A stretch of DNA of 64,000 nt from Caldatribacterium sp051549785 (GCF_051549785.1 NZ_CP189974.1:1302001-1366000), one strand, 5' to 3'; shown: positions 48,797 through 57,743, numbered from the stretch's first letter. The notes: generated from the sequence alone by a model not told the origin. Numbers and translations are program-made.

Positions 48797-50004
48797 TCGT
48801 CTACCACCCCTCCTCCTTCTTTCAGGGGAAGAGCATTCTCCTTGGAGTCACCGGAGGCATTGCAGCCTATAAGGTTGTGAGTCTTGCAAGGTATCTGGCA
48901 GAGAAAGGGGCTCTGGTTACCGTCTGTATGACGCAACACGCTCTCCAGATAGTCGGCAAAGCGCCCTTTGAGGCGGTAACGGGTCAGAAGGTGTACGTGG
49001 ATTCTTTCGAAGAGGGAGCATCCCTTGCGCACATTACCCTTCCCCGAAGCCACGACCTGATTCTCGTGGCCCCTGCGACGGCCAATATCATTGGGAAGAT
49101 GGCCCACGGAATTGCCGATGACCTCCTGAGCACGCTGCTCCTTGTGGAACCGAGAAAGGTCCTTCTGGCACCGGCAATGAATGTCAGCATGTGGCGAAAC
49201 CCGGTGGTTCAGGAGAACCTGAGGATTCTGCAGGAGCGGGGCGTGCGGGTTGTTCCTCCCGCTTCGGGGAAGCTGGCCTGCGGGGAGGAAGGGGAAGGAC
49301 GGTTGCCGGAGGTTGAAGAGCTCGTTGAAGAGGTTTTCTGTGCCCTCCACGTTCCCCGGTCTCTTGCGGGGAAGAGGGTTCTGGTCACTGCAGGAGCCAC
49401 CCGGGAGTGGATTGACCCGGTACGTTTCCTCTCTAACCCCTCAACCGGACTTATGGGGTGTGCTCTGGCCAGCACGTGTCGGGCGTGGGGAGCAGAAGTC
49501 AGGCTCATCTCTGGGGTGCTTTCCGTTCGTCCCCCCTCTGGAATAGAACTTGCCAGGGTGGAAAGCGCGCTGGAGCTGCGGAAAGCAGTTTTGGCGTCTT
49601 TGGACTGGTGTGATGTGCTGGTGATGAGCGCTGCGGTTTCCGATTTCCGTCCGGCTTCTTTCACTTCTACGAAAATCAAGCGGGGCCATGAGCCCCTGAC
49701 GCTTTCCCTCGTTCCGAATCCCGACATTCTTGGAGAAGTCGGGAAGGAGAAAGGAAGCAAGATTCTTGTGGGGTTTTGCGCTGAGACAGACCGTGTCCTT
49801 GAAGAGGCAAGGCGGAAACTCGCGGCGAAAAACCTGGACATGGTCGTTGCAAACCTTGTTGACCAGAAAAGCGGGTTTGCTGTCTCCACGAACAAGGTAT
49901 GGATCGTTGACCGGAAGGGGAATGAGGTAGAGCTGCCGCTCCTTGAGAAAGTGGACGTTGCGGAGAAAATCGTTGAGCACCTGGTATCCCACTTTCTCTC
50001 ATGA
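48793..50004 (+). CDS. coaBC: bifunctional phosphopantothenoylcysteine decarboxylase/phosphopantothenate-cysteine ligase
   Basis: Two successive steps in coenzyme A synthesis. The 403-residue protein has an FMN-dependent CoaC half (GVTGGIAAYKVV, PATANIIGKMAHGIADDLLS, PAMNVSMW and GKLACGEEGEGRLPE with the active cysteine). The CoaB half begins with VLVTAGATREWIDPVRFLSNPSTGLMG and includes the AAVSDFRP motif and the KIKRG lysines. ATG overlaps rpoZ; priA overlaps its end by 4 bp. Confidence 0.95.
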   Translation: MIVYHPSSFFQGKSILLGVTGGIAAYKVVSLARYLAEKGALVTVCMTQHALQIVGKAPFEAVTGQKVYVDSFEEGASLAHITLPRSHDLILVAPATANIIGKMAHGIADDLLSTLLLVEPRKVLLAPAMNVSMWRNPVVQENLRILQERGVRVVPPASGKLACGEEGEGRLPEVEELVEEVFCALHVPRSLAGKRVLVTAGATREWIDPVRFLSNPSTGLMGCALASTCRAWGAEVRLISGVLSVRPPSGIELARVESALELRKAVLASLDWCDVLVMSAAVSDFRPASFTSTKIKRGHEPLTLSLVPNPDILGEVGKEKGSKILVGFCAETDRVLEEARRKLAAKNLDMVVANLVDQKSGFAVSTNKVWIVDRKGNEVELPLLEKVDVAEKIVEHLVSHFLS

Positions 50005-52004
50005 GGCGTATTGTCCAGGTTGCCCTTCCTCTGCCCCTTTTCCGGACTTTCTCCTACGCTGTTCCTTCTGATTTCCAGGACAGGGTCTTTCTCGGGAGCA
50101 CCGTCGAGGTGGATTTCCACGGTCAGGTTCTGACCGGATGGGTGGTGGAGGAAGGAGGCGAGGAACTCCCGGGTCTCAAGGAAATTCGCGAGGTGCTTCC
50201 CTTCCCTCCCTTCCCCTCTACTCTTCTTGGGTTTTCCCAAAGGCTTTCTCTCCTGTACCTCTCTCCTTTGGGGGAAGTGCTGGCGTCTTTTCTTCCTCCT
50301 CTTGGGAAATCCGCAAAGAAGTACCTGGGATTTCGGGTTTTCGCAGGGGAGAACGTCGAGGAATGCTGCAGAAGGTTTGGCGTATTGCCACCCCGGGGGA
50401 TGAATCTCTTCCTTTTCCTTGAGCGATTCCGTGTCTCTGCTAAGGACCTCGAGCAGTTCCTCAAAGAGGGCGTTCTCCGTCTGGAAAGAGAGTTTCTGAA
50501 AATCGGAGGCTCTCCTCGTGTCCCTGGGGAGTGCTTTTTCTGGGAAATCCCCCACCTCGAGGAACGGAAGGCCTTCCTTCGGGATATCCTGGTAAAGGCC
50601 CGGGAAGAAGGGGAAAAAGCCCTCCTCCTGCTCCCCGATTTTCAAAAGGTAGACGCTTTTTGTGCTTTCCTCAAAGAGTGCTTCCCCTCCATGTCGCTCA
50701 TCCGCTATGACAGTCGTCTACGTCCCAAGGAGAGAGTCGTTGCTTTCTGGCGAATTGTCGAGGGTGACTTTGACGCCGTGGTGGGAACACGGCTTTCAGC
50801 CTTCGTGTTTCCCTGCCAGGACCTTGGCCTTTCTGTGCTCTTTGACCCTGAGGAGAAGGGGTACGTTGCCGATCGAGCACCTCATTACGATATTGGGGAG
50901 GTTATGGAAGAGCGGGCACATCACTTTGGGGAATGCCTGCACATTGTGTGTGCTCTTCCCTCCCTACGGGTGTACTTCCGGTGGAGGGAGGGGAAAGTGA
51001 AGCCTGGGGGAATCATCCCGTCTTCTGGTACAAGGAACGTTCAGGGAGTTGTGGCCAGAAGCTTGTGGAGGAATTTCGCCCTTTTCCCGTCTGTTCGACG
51101 GGCCATTGCCTCGGTGGTGGAAAGGAAGGGAATTGTGCTCATATGGGTACAGAAAACCGGGTATGCCACGGCCCTGGGTTGCCGGGAATGCGGTTTCTAC
51201 TATACCTGCCCTTCCTGTGGTATTGCTCTGCGGTACCACAAGGATCTTGCGCTGCTTGTCTGCTCTCTCTGTCACTTCCGCCTGACTCCTGAGAGTACCT
51301 GTCCGTCGTGTGGGGGAATCCAGTGGGGAGAGTGGGGGCAGGGAGTTGAGAGGGTTTTTGAGGAAGTCCAGCGAACCTTTCCCGGTGTACCTTCCGAGCG
51401 AGTGGACCCCGAGATCGAAGAGGAAGGGTGGGTGGGGAAGGTTGCAGCCCCTTCAATTCTTGTGGGTACCAGTGCTCTTTTGAGAGAAGACCTTCTCCCC
51501 AGGGTTTCCCTTTTCGTGGTGCATTCTCTCGATGAGTGGCTGTCTCTGCCGGAAATCGGTGCCTGGGAACAGCTGTACATCCGCCTGCAAAAGGTGTTGC
51601 GCCTCCTCCCCCAGGATGCCCAGGTCCTTGTTCAGGGGAGCCAGGAGAGTTTGAGACGATTTCCAGAGTTCCTGAAACCCTGGCCCCTTTTCTACGCCGA
51701 TGCTCTTGAAAAAAGGAGGTCTCTTCGGTATCCTCCTTTCGTGCGGCTCGTTCGGTTCGTTGTTCGTGCCCGGAATAGGGAAGCCGTCTTTCGGGTTCTC
51801 TCCCGTGTGAGGGAGCTCTTTGAAGCCCGGGGAATTCAGGTCCTTGGGCCTTTCCCGAGCGTGCGGCCTCGGCGGGAACGGGCAAAGAGTGCGGAACTCG
51901 TTGTTCGGTATCCTGAGGAAGACGTTGCAGAAGTCTTTGACGTGTGTGCGGAGGTTTTCCCCCTCTCGGGGATGCAGTGGTCGTTTGAGTTCGTTCTGTC
52001 CTGA
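50001..52004 (+). CDS. priA: PriA-like primosomal protein N', helicase motifs degenerate
   Basis: A 667-residue protein with the PriA layout and position (after coaBC, before def): 3'-DNA-binding domain, helicase lobes, zinc domain (about 394-440) and C-terminal domain. The eight zinc cysteines are all present (CRECGFYYTCPSCG, CSLCHFRL, CPSCGG). The helicase motifs are not. The Walker A region (GVTGSGKTEVY in active PriA) reads FFWEIPHLEERKAFL, the DEEH box reads FDPEEKGY, and the last motif (GTQM.AKGHDF) reads VGTSALL. It should bind forks but not hydrolyse ATP, as known for actinobacterial PriA. No frameshift is seen, so the gene looks functional. Confidence 0.88.
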   Translation: MRRIVQVALPLPLFRTFSYAVPSDFQDRVFLGSTVEVDFHGQVLTGWVVEEGGEELPGLKEIREVLPFPPFPSTLLGFSQRLSLLYLSPLGEVLASFLPPLGKSAKKYLGFRVFAGENVEECCRRFGVLPPRGMNLFLFLERFRVSAKDLEQFLKEGVLRLEREFLKIGGSPRVPGECFFWEIPHLEERKAFLRDILVKAREEGEKALLLLPDFQKVDAFCAFLKECFPSMSLIRYDSRLRPKERVVAFWRIVEGDFDAVVGTRLSAFVFPCQDLGLSVLFDPEEKGYVADRAPHYDIGEVMEERAHHFGECLHIVCALPSLRVYFRWREGKVKPGGIIPSSGTRNVQGVVARSLWRNFALFPSVRRAIASVVERKGIVLIWVQKTGYATALGCRECGFYYTCPSCGIALRYHKDLALLVCSLCHFRLTPESTCPSCGGIQWGEWGQGVERVFEEVQRTFPGVPSERVDPEIEEEGWVGKVAAPSILVGTSALLREDLLPRVSLFVVHSLDEWLSLPEIGAWEQLYIRLQKVLRLLPQDAQVLVQGSQESLRRFPEFLKPWPLFYADALEKRRSLRYPPFVRLVRFVVRARNREAVFRVLSRVRELFEARGIQVLGPFPSVRPRRERAKSAELVVRYPEEDVAEVFDVCAEVFPLSGMQWSFEFVLS

Positions 52005-52017
52005 GGAGGAGTGGTCA

Positions 52018-52524
52018 GTGGCGCTTCGGGTCCTTGAGAAGTATGGAAGCCCTCTGCTTCGTAAAAGAGCACAACCCATAACCAGCATAGATGGGAACAT
52101 CGTGTCGCTGGCGCAGGACATGCGGGAAACCATGCACGCGCTTTCGGGCATAGGTCTTGCGGGGAATCAGGTTGGGGTACTTCTGCGCATCATCGTTATC
52201 CTCCACCCGGAAACCAGGCAGGACCTTGTTGTTCTCAATCCTGAGATTGTCGCAATGAGTGCAGAGCGGGAAATCGGTGAGGAAGGGTGTCTGAGCATTC
52301 CTGAGGTCTACGGAAGGGTTGAGCGGGCTTCCCGTGTCTTGGTGCGGGGGATCGACCTTGGGGGAAAGGACGTGGAAATCGAGGCCAGTGGTCTTCTTGC
52401 CCGTATCTTCCAGCATGAGATTGACCACCTTGATGGCGTCCTTTTTGTGGATCGTCTGCACCCGGCAAAGAGGTTGCTTTTGAGTAGCAAACTGAAAAGG
52501 ATTGCCCAGGGGGGAGCCTCCTGA
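52018..52524 (+). CDS. def: peptide deformylase
   Basis: Removes the formyl group from new proteins. The 168-residue metalloenzyme has the three motifs: GIGLAGNQVG (usual GLAAxQ; one Ala is Gly), EEGCLSIPE with Cys91, and QHEIDHLDG with His133, Glu134 and His137. GTG 52018 has GGAGGAG upstream. Followed by fmt, whose product adds the same formyl group to initiator tRNA. Confidence 0.94.
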   Translation: MALRVLEKYGSPLLRKRAQPITSIDGNIVSLAQDMRETMHALSGIGLAGNQVGVLLRIIVILHPETRQDLVVLNPEIVAMSAEREIGEEGCLSIPEVYGRVERASRVLVRGIDLGGKDVEIEASGLLARIFQHEIDHLDGVLFVDRLHPAKRLLLSSKLKRIAQGGAS

Positions 52525-52526
52525 AG

Positions 52527-53459
52527 TTGAGAGTTGTCTTCATGGGAACGTCTTCTTTTGCGGTCAGGGTGCTGACGGAACTCGCTGAGGATGGGCGGCT
52601 GGAAATCCTTGGAGTTGTCACCCGCCCGGACCAGAGGGCCGGGCGGGGGTTGCGCCTTGTGTCTCCTCCGGTGTGCTGCGAAGCGAAACGCCTGGGGCTT
52701 CCGGTATGGCAACCTGAGCGGGTCAATCGTCCCGACTTTGTGGAGTTTTTGCGGTCATTGCGGTGTGACGTTATCGTGGTTGCTGCGTATGGGCAGATTC
52801 TGAAGAAGGACCTTCTTTCTCTGCCACCTCTTGGGTGCATCAATGTCCACGCTTCGCTCCTCCCCCGGTACCGAGGCCCAGACCCTATCCGCTGGGTACT
52901 CCTCAACGGTGAAGAAGTTACGGGGGTGACCGTCATGCTCATGGACGAGGGTGTTGATACGGGGCCCATCCTTGCTCAGGAGTCGCTTCCCATCCTACCC
53001 GAGGACACCTATGCTTCCCTGACTGAGAAGCTCGGAGCCCTGGGTGGGAAGCTCCTTCGGGAAGTCCTCCCGGCATGGAAAGAGGGGCGCATTACGCCTT
53101 GCCCCCAGGAAGGAGAGCCATCGTATGCTCCTATAGTGGAAAAGGAGAGAGCGCGTATTTGCTGGGAGAGCCCTGCGTGGTATATTGTCCGTCAAATTCG
53201 AGCCTTCTTCCCCTCTCCCGGGGCGTATACCTTTTTTGCTGGGAAACGTCTGAAGATTCTCGAGGCTTCCTGGGAAGAGAGCAATGGAACTCCTTGTTCT
53301 CCTGGAACTATTTATCGTATAGAAAAGGAAGGCATCGTGGTGTGCGCCGGGGAAGGACTGGTGACCATTCACAGGCTCCAGCCTGAGGGAGGACGAGCCA
53401 TGTCTTCATGGGAATTCGTGTGCGGGTACCGCTTATCCGTGGGCCAGAGAATGGGGTGA
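52527..53459 (+). CDS. fmt: methionyl-tRNA formyltransferase
   Basis: Formylates initiator Met-tRNA with 10-formyl-THF. The 310-residue protein shows the start FMGTSSFAVRVL, the catalytic Asn and His in INVHASLLPRYRG, the following GVTVMLMDEGVDTGPIL with the catalytic Asp, and a C-terminal tRNA-binding domain. The usual LPRYRGAAPI reads LPRYRGPDPI. TTG 52527 lies 2 bp after the def stop, about 10 nt from GGGGAG. Confidence 0.93.
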   Translation: MRVVFMGTSSFAVRVLTELAEDGRLEILGVVTRPDQRAGRGLRLVSPPVCCEAKRLGLPVWQPERVNRPDFVEFLRSLRCDVIVVAAYGQILKKDLLSLPPLGCINVHASLLPRYRGPDPIRWVLLNGEEVTGVTVMLMDEGVDTGPILAQESLPILPEDTYASLTEKLGALGGKLLREVLPAWKEGRITPCPQEGEPSYAPIVEKERARICWESPAWYIVRQIRAFFPSPGAYTFFAGKRLKILEASWEESNGTPCSPGTIYRIEKEGIVVCAGEGLVTIHRLQPEGGRAMSSWEFVCGYRLSVGQRMG

Positions 53460-53473
53460 GGAGGTGAGGCGAG

Positions 53474-54151
53474 GTGTTCTTCCTTGACCCGACCTTTTTG
53501 ATACTCATTCCAGCGCTTCTTCTTGCCCTGTATGCTCACACCAAGGTGACGCAGACCTATGATCTTCTTTCCCGGAAGAGAGCCCAGGTAGGTCTTTCCG
53601 GTCTTCAGGTTGCAGAGGAACTCGTGCAGCGTCTCGGACTTCGGGTGAAGATTGAGGAAATTCCCGGGGCTTTGACGGACCACTACGATCCTTCCCGGGA
53701 GACTCTGCGGCTTTCCCGGTCTGTTGCCCGGGGAGCCTCGGTGGCCGACCTTGCCATCGTCGCTCATGAGGTGGGGCATGTCCTTCAGAAGCGTGAGGGG
53801 TATTCTGCCTTTGCCCTCCGGAGTGTCCTTGTTCCCGCTGCCGGGTTTGGGTCCCAACTCGCGCTTCCTCTCTTTTTCCTTGGCTTTCTCTTTGCCCTTC
53901 GGCCTCTGATGGACCTTGGCATTCTCTTCTTCAGCCTTGCGGTGCTTTTCCAGCTTGTGACCCTCCCTGTGGAGTTCGACGCCAGTCGGAGGGCCTACGG
54001 AATTCTGGATCGTCTGGGCCTTATTACCGCTGAGGAGAAGCCCCTGGTGCGGCAAATGCTCAACGCTGCAGCGCTGACCTATGTTGCTGCAACTGCTATG
54101 GCTGCCTTGCAGCTTGTGAGGCTCTTGCTTCTCCGGGAGAGCAGGGAGTAA
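53474..54151 (+). CDS. membrane zinc metallopeptidase (YugP-like)
   Basis: A 225-residue integral-membrane protein with the zinc motif His98-Glu-Val-Gly-His102 in IVAHEVGHVLQ. It has about four hydrophobic segments and the family blocks GLSGLQVAEELVQRLGL, LTDHYDPSRETLRLS and PVEFDASRRAY (third metal ligand region). The family is found widely in Firmicutes at this locus between fmt and rsmB. Substrate unknown. GTG 53474 follows GAGGTGAGG. Confidence 0.88.
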   Translation: MFFLDPTFLILIPALLLALYAHTKVTQTYDLLSRKRAQVGLSGLQVAEELVQRLGLRVKIEEIPGALTDHYDPSRETLRLSRSVARGASVADLAIVAHEVGHVLQKREGYSAFALRSVLVPAAGFGSQLALPLFFLGFLFALRPLMDLGILFFSLAVLFQLVTLPVEFDASRRAYGILDRLGLITAEEKPLVRQMLNAAALTYVAATAMAALQLVRLLLLRESRE

Positions 54152-54154
54152 GGA

Positions 54155-55462
54155 TTGGTCGACAAGTACCGTCGCGACGCGCTGTCCATTCTCACCCGTC
54201 TGTACGAGGGACGGATTGCTTTTCTGGATCAGGCCTACACGACCTGTTCTCGAAGGTATTCCCCCCACGAGCGGGATTTGCTCGTGAGCCTTGTACGGGG
54301 AGTGGTGAAGTTTCGAGAAAAGCTCGACGCCCTGGCCAGGACATACCTCCCAAAATGGGAGCGGCTTCCTCTTGTGGTCCAGAACGCCCTTCGGTTAGGA
54401 ATGTTCCAGCTTCTTTTCCACACCCATGTCCCCCCCTTTGCTGCCGTTCACGAATGGGTCGAGGTGGTGCGGTCCTTTGGCCAGGTTGCCTTTGTCCCCC
54501 TTGTCAATGCGGTTCTGCGGAATGTGGAACGGGATCTTGCGGCCCATCGTGCCCAGGCTGAAAGGTGGGGTATTGACCTCCCCGCCTGGCTTGAAGCGGA
54601 ATGGAGGAAGGTCCTGTCTGAAGGGGAATTACATGTTCTCTTGAGGTCTCTTGCTCTCCCACCACCCCTTTTCGTTCGAGTCAACACCCTGCGAATAGGG
54701 GAAGAGGAACTCCAGGACCTCCTTGCTCAGCGGGGCATCCCCAGCAGGAAAAGCCGCGTCAGCGGAGCACTGGAAGTGGTTTCCAGTTATTCTGCACTTG
54801 TGCGCACCCCGGAGTACGCCCAGGGTCTTTTCTATCCCCAGGATCTCGGTTCCCAGGTTGTCGGACACCTCGTAGCGCCGGAACGCGGTGAGATTGTAGT
54901 TGATGCTTGCTGCGGGGTAGGAGGAAAGACTCTCCTTCTGGCTCAGCTTATGGGAAACGAAGGGAAGCTCTTTGCCTGGGATAAGAAAAAGCGGCGGATT
55001 GAAGTCCTGAAAGGGCTTATGCGGCGAAGTGGCGTTTCAATCGTCCAGCCTGAGGTTCTCGATTGCCTCCGGATTCCCGAGAGGTTCTGGTCTGTGGCGG
55101 ATCGTCTTCTTCTTGATGCTCCCTGCTCGAACCTGGGGACTGTTCGTCGCAATCCGGAAGTCCTTTTAAAAGCCACACCGGAGAGCGTCAGGCAGTGTGC
55201 CTCGCTGCAGCTTGAGCTTCTCCGCGAAGCCTTTCAGGTGGTCAGACCCCAGGGGATCATGGTATACTCTGTGTGCACTTTAACCTGGGAGGAAACCGTT
55301 GGGGTCGCAGAAGCTTTTGAGCAGGAGAAGGGGCCTGCGCTGGTGCGGGTGGAGCCCGAAGGAGAGGTTCCAGGGAGGGTCAGAGACGGTTTCGTCTTCC
55401 TCTGGCCCCACGATCTTTTCTGTGACGGATTTTTCGTGGCTATCTGGAGGAAGAGGGCATGA
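54155..55462 (+). CDS. rsmB: 16S rRNA (cytosine-967-C5)-methyltransferase
   Basis: Methylates C967 of 16S rRNA. The 435-residue protein has an N-terminal NusB-like domain (about 1-140), a linker domain and the SAM methyltransferase domain. Key blocks are DACCGVGGKTLLLAQL, DAPCSNLGTVRRNPE with the first catalytic Cys, and YSVCTLTWEE with the second (usual YSTCSLxPEE). TTG 54155 has GGGAG 6 nt upstream. The usual rlmN neighbour is missing. Overlaps the PASTA gene by 4 bp. Confidence 0.93.
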   Translation: MVDKYRRDALSILTRLYEGRIAFLDQAYTTCSRRYSPHERDLLVSLVRGVVKFREKLDALARTYLPKWERLPLVVQNALRLGMFQLLFHTHVPPFAAVHEWVEVVRSFGQVAFVPLVNAVLRNVERDLAAHRAQAERWGIDLPAWLEAEWRKVLSEGELHVLLRSLALPPPLFVRVNTLRIGEEELQDLLAQRGIPSRKSRVSGALEVVSSYSALVRTPEYAQGLFYPQDLGSQVVGHLVAPERGEIVVDACCGVGGKTLLLAQLMGNEGKLFAWDKKKRRIEVLKGLMRRSGVSIVQPEVLDCLRIPERFWSVADRLLLDAPCSNLGTVRRNPEVLLKATPESVRQCASLQLELLREAFQVVRPQGIMVYSVCTLTWEETVGVAEAFEQEKGPALVRVEPEGEVPGRVRDGFVFLWPHDLFCDGFFVAIWRKRA

Positions 55463-56502
55463 GGCAGGAGCGCAGGGAGGGCCAGAAAAAGCCACGACTT
55501 CTTGAGTTCCTGGGAAGGGTGTTTGGGGCAGCACTGCTTTTTGGCCTTGGCCTTTTTGTGAGCTTTTTTGTGGGTTTTGTGCTCTTTGAGGGATATGTCG
55601 GCAGCGGAAGCGTTCTCGTTCCCGATGTACGGAACATGACGCTTCTTGAAGCCATCAATAAGGCGACTCGTCTTGGTCTGCGCCTCGAGGTGGAGAGAGT
55701 TACCTCTGATTCCGGCGCTCCTCCTCTTGCCGTCCTTGATCAGAATCCGCCTCCCGGAACCCGGGCCAAGAGGAATACCCGCCTCCAGGTGGTGGTGAAC
55801 GGTGGGACGCTCTCAGGAAGCATGCCGATGACCCCTCAAAAAGGTCAGGTGCTTCTCCCTGACGTTCGGGGAAAGAGCCTCGAAGAGGCGCAGAGCATCC
55901 TTGAGGGTAATGGCCTGCGGGTGGGGAGGGTTGTGGAGGCAAGCCATGACACGCTTCCCCGGGGATACGTCATTTCCCAGAATCCTCTTCCTCAGACGGA
56001 GGTGGCTCCGGGGAGCCTTGTGCACCTTCTTGTTTCCGCAGGGAAGGCAGGAGGGGTTGAGGAAGTTGAGGTTCCCGATGTCGTTGGACTCCGGCTTGAA
56101 GAGGCTCAGGAGGTCCTTGCCCGAAATGGCCTTGTGGTGGGAAGTGTTGAGGAGGTCTCTTCGGAGGGACGTCCTGGAGGAATCGTGGTGGGGCAGAGCC
56201 CACAGGCAGGGGAGCTTGTTCCCCGGGGGGAGGGACTTCGTTTGCAGGTCACCAGGGTTCAGGAACGCCCGCAGACAGAAGCCGATGGGAGAAAAACCCT
56301 CAACCTCCGTTTTGTCCTGCCCTCTTCCCAGAATCCCATCACTGTTCAGGTAGTGGTGCAGGACGAGCTGGGGGAACGGGTAGTGTACGAGCGAGAACAC
56401 AGGGGCGAAGACCTTGTGGAGGTTTCTGCGCTCACCAGGGGACAGGGAAAGGTCACCATTTTCCTGAACGGATACTACTACTGGGAGAAGAAGATTGACT
56501 AA
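55459..56502 (+). CDS. membrane-anchored triple-PASTA protein without a kinase domain
   Basis: A 347-residue bitopic protein: cytoplasmic tail of about 17 residues, transmembrane segment (about 18-42), then three PASTA domains. They start near residue 52 (VLVPDVRNMTLLEA), 131 (VLLPDVRGKSLEEA) and 205 (VEVPDVVGLRLEEA). A C-terminal beta domain (about 275-347) resembles the end of PrkC-type kinases. PASTA domains bind muropeptides or beta-lactams. It sits between rsmB and rpe, where Firmicutes carry prpC-prkC-rsgA. Here the kinase domain, the phosphatase gene and rsgA are all absent. It may be an extracytoplasmic cell-wall sensor or scaffold with no enzymatic output of its own. Confidence 0.88.
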   Translation: MRQERREGQKKPRLLEFLGRVFGAALLFGLGLFVSFFVGFVLFEGYVGSGSVLVPDVRNMTLLEAINKATRLGLRLEVERVTSDSGAPPLAVLDQNPPPGTRAKRNTRLQVVVNGGTLSGSMPMTPQKGQVLLPDVRGKSLEEAQSILEGNGLRVGRVVEASHDTLPRGYVISQNPLPQTEVAPGSLVHLLVSAGKAGGVEEVEVPDVVGLRLEEAQEVLARNGLVVGSVEEVSSEGRPGGIVVGQSPQAGELVPRGEGLRLQVTRVQERPQTEADGRKTLNLRFVLPSSQNPITVQVVVQDELGERVVYEREHRGEDLVEVSALTRGQGKVTIFLNGYYYWEKKID

Positions 56503-56516
56503 CGGGGGAGAGACTT

Positions 56517-57179
56517 ATGGCGAAGCTTGCTCCATCGATTCTGTCCTGTGACTTTTCCCGGCTTCGAGAGCAGCTCCTTGAAGCCTGGGAGGGGGGAGCA
56601 GAGATCATCCACGTCGACGTAATGGACGGACATTTCGTTCCCAACCTCACCTTTGGTCCTCTTATCGTTGAGGCTGTCCGGAAGGTGCTTCCTGAAGCCT
56701 TCATCGACGTTCACCTTATGATGGACAATCCCCGGGCATTCATTCGGGATTTTGCCCAGGCTGGAGCTGACCTCATCAGTTTCCATGCCGAGGCGGTTCA
56801 GGATTTCGACGCCGTACTCCAGGACATTGCCAGGGTGGGGAAAAAGAGTGGCCTTGCGCTTTGTCCCGGAACACCCCTCACAATCCTTGACCATGTCCTT
56901 GGGAAGCTCTCCCTTGTTCTTCTCCTCACAGTGAACCCGGGATTTGGGGGCCAGAAGTTCATTTCCGGGATGGAGGAGAAGATTCGCGCCCTTCGGCGAA
57001 GGATTCAGGAGAGAGGGCTTAGGGTAGAGATTGAAATCGATGGAGGAGTAAAGGAGGAGAACATCGAGTTTCTCGCCTCCTGTGGTGCTTCCATTATCGT
57101 GGCAGGGTCTTTCGTCTTCTCGGCACAAGACATTCGGGGAACAGTGCGTCGCCTCTCAGAGAGAATACGGGCTTACTGA
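56517..57179 (+). CDS. rpe: ribulose-phosphate 3-epimerase
   Basis: Interconverts ribulose-5-phosphate and xylulose-5-phosphate in the pentose-phosphate pathway. The 220-residue TIM-barrel protein shows LAPSILSCDF, IHVDVMDGHFVPNLTFGP with the metal-binding His and the catalytic Asp, VHLMMDNP, TVNPGFGGQKF and EIDGGV. ATG 56517 follows GGGGGAG. It ends just before a hairpin shared with rpmB. Confidence 0.95.
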   Translation: MAKLAPSILSCDFSRLREQLLEAWEGGAEIIHVDVMDGHFVPNLTFGPLIVEAVRKVLPEAFIDVHLMMDNPRAFIRDFAQAGADLISFHAEAVQDFDAVLQDIARVGKKSGLALCPGTPLTILDHVLGKLSLVLLLTVNPGFGGQKFISGMEEKIRALRRRIQERGLRVEIEIDGGVKEENIEFLASCGASIIVAGSFVFSAQDIRGTVRRLSERIRAY

Positions 57180-57186
57180 AGGAAAG

Positions 57187-57212
57187 GCCCGATAGAGACC
57201 CCCCTATCGGGC
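57187..57212. terminator. bidirectional hairpin terminator between rpe and rpmB
   Basis: A perfect 9-bp inverted repeat (57187-57195 with 57204-57212, G+C-rich, 8-nt loop) stands 8 bp after the rpe stop. The rpmB stop codon (57204-57206) is inside its right arm. T-rich sequence is present but short on both sides. Confidence 0.65.
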
Positions 57213-57395
57213 TGCTTTCTGCACCTTTCCCGCTTTAAGGCACGAAGTACACACGTAGAGGCGCTGAACCCTTCCTTCCACGATGGCTCGTACCCGTTGC
57301 ACGTTCGGTCGCCAGAGCCTGCGACTCACCCGGTGAGAGTGGCTGATTTGATTCCCGAAAGAGCTCTTTTTCCCACAGATCTCGCACTTTGCCAT
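57204..57395 (-). CDS. rpmB: 50S ribosomal protein L28
   Basis: A 63-residue zinc-ribbon type L28. Seen: AKCEICGKKSSFGNQISHSHRVSRRLWRPNVQRV and the second cysteine pair YVCTSCLKAGKV, so both CxxC pairs are intact. ATG 57393-57395 has GGGGA 6 nt upstream; the TTG six bases before it is not needed. It converges on rpe through a shared terminator and has its own promoter. Confidence 0.95.
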   Translation of the reverse strand: MAKCEICGKKSSFGNQISHSHRVSRRLWRPNVQRVRAIVEGRVQRLYVCTSCLKAGKVQKAAR

Positions 57396-57430
57396 GTCCA
57401 ATCCCCGCTTTCTCTTGGTGAACTGCCCAC

Positions 57431-57459
57431 AATATACCAGCTTTCTTTGGAAGCTTCAA
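57431..57459 (-). promoter_or_regulatory. sigma-70-type promoter for rpmB
   Basis: On the minus strand TTGAAG (57454-57459, 4/6), 17 bp, TATATT (57431-57436, 5/6). A start near 57425 leaves a 30-nt leader before ATG 57395. Confidence 0.5.
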
Positions 57460-57743
57460 GCCCCTGAAGCCTTGTCTGTCTCCAGCTTGACGGTGCCTTT
57501 CTCCAGCCCCTCGCAGGACAAATCTTCCTTACCTCCGCATGTTTCTTCCCGCTCCTCTTCGGAGCCTGTGGGGAGAAGAGAAAACTCCACCGGAAACCCT
57601 TTTCCCAGTCTGCAACAAAAGAGTGGGTCCTTAGACTGCATCAAGTGGGGGTCTACACCTTCTGATTGCTGAGACCGAGTTGCCAGAAACCCTTGTCTCT
57701 TCTTTTGCCAAAGGTGGAGGATGGGCCAGAATGTCGCCGGTTG
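57460..57743. other. non-coding stretch between rpmB and the rsb operon
   Basis: The only gap above 300 bp in the window is 57396-57841, and its edges hold the rpmB and rsbR promoters. Inside it I see no protein gene: the minus-strand frame 57456-57758 has no ribosome site or recognisable domain. Two imperfect direct repeats of about 20 bp lie at 57608-57629 and 57634-57653. Small hairpins include one with 6-bp arms at 57453-57470 and one with 5-bp arms around the CTCCTCTTCGGAG sequence near 57552-57565. A small RNA is possible but not shown. Confidence 0.4.
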
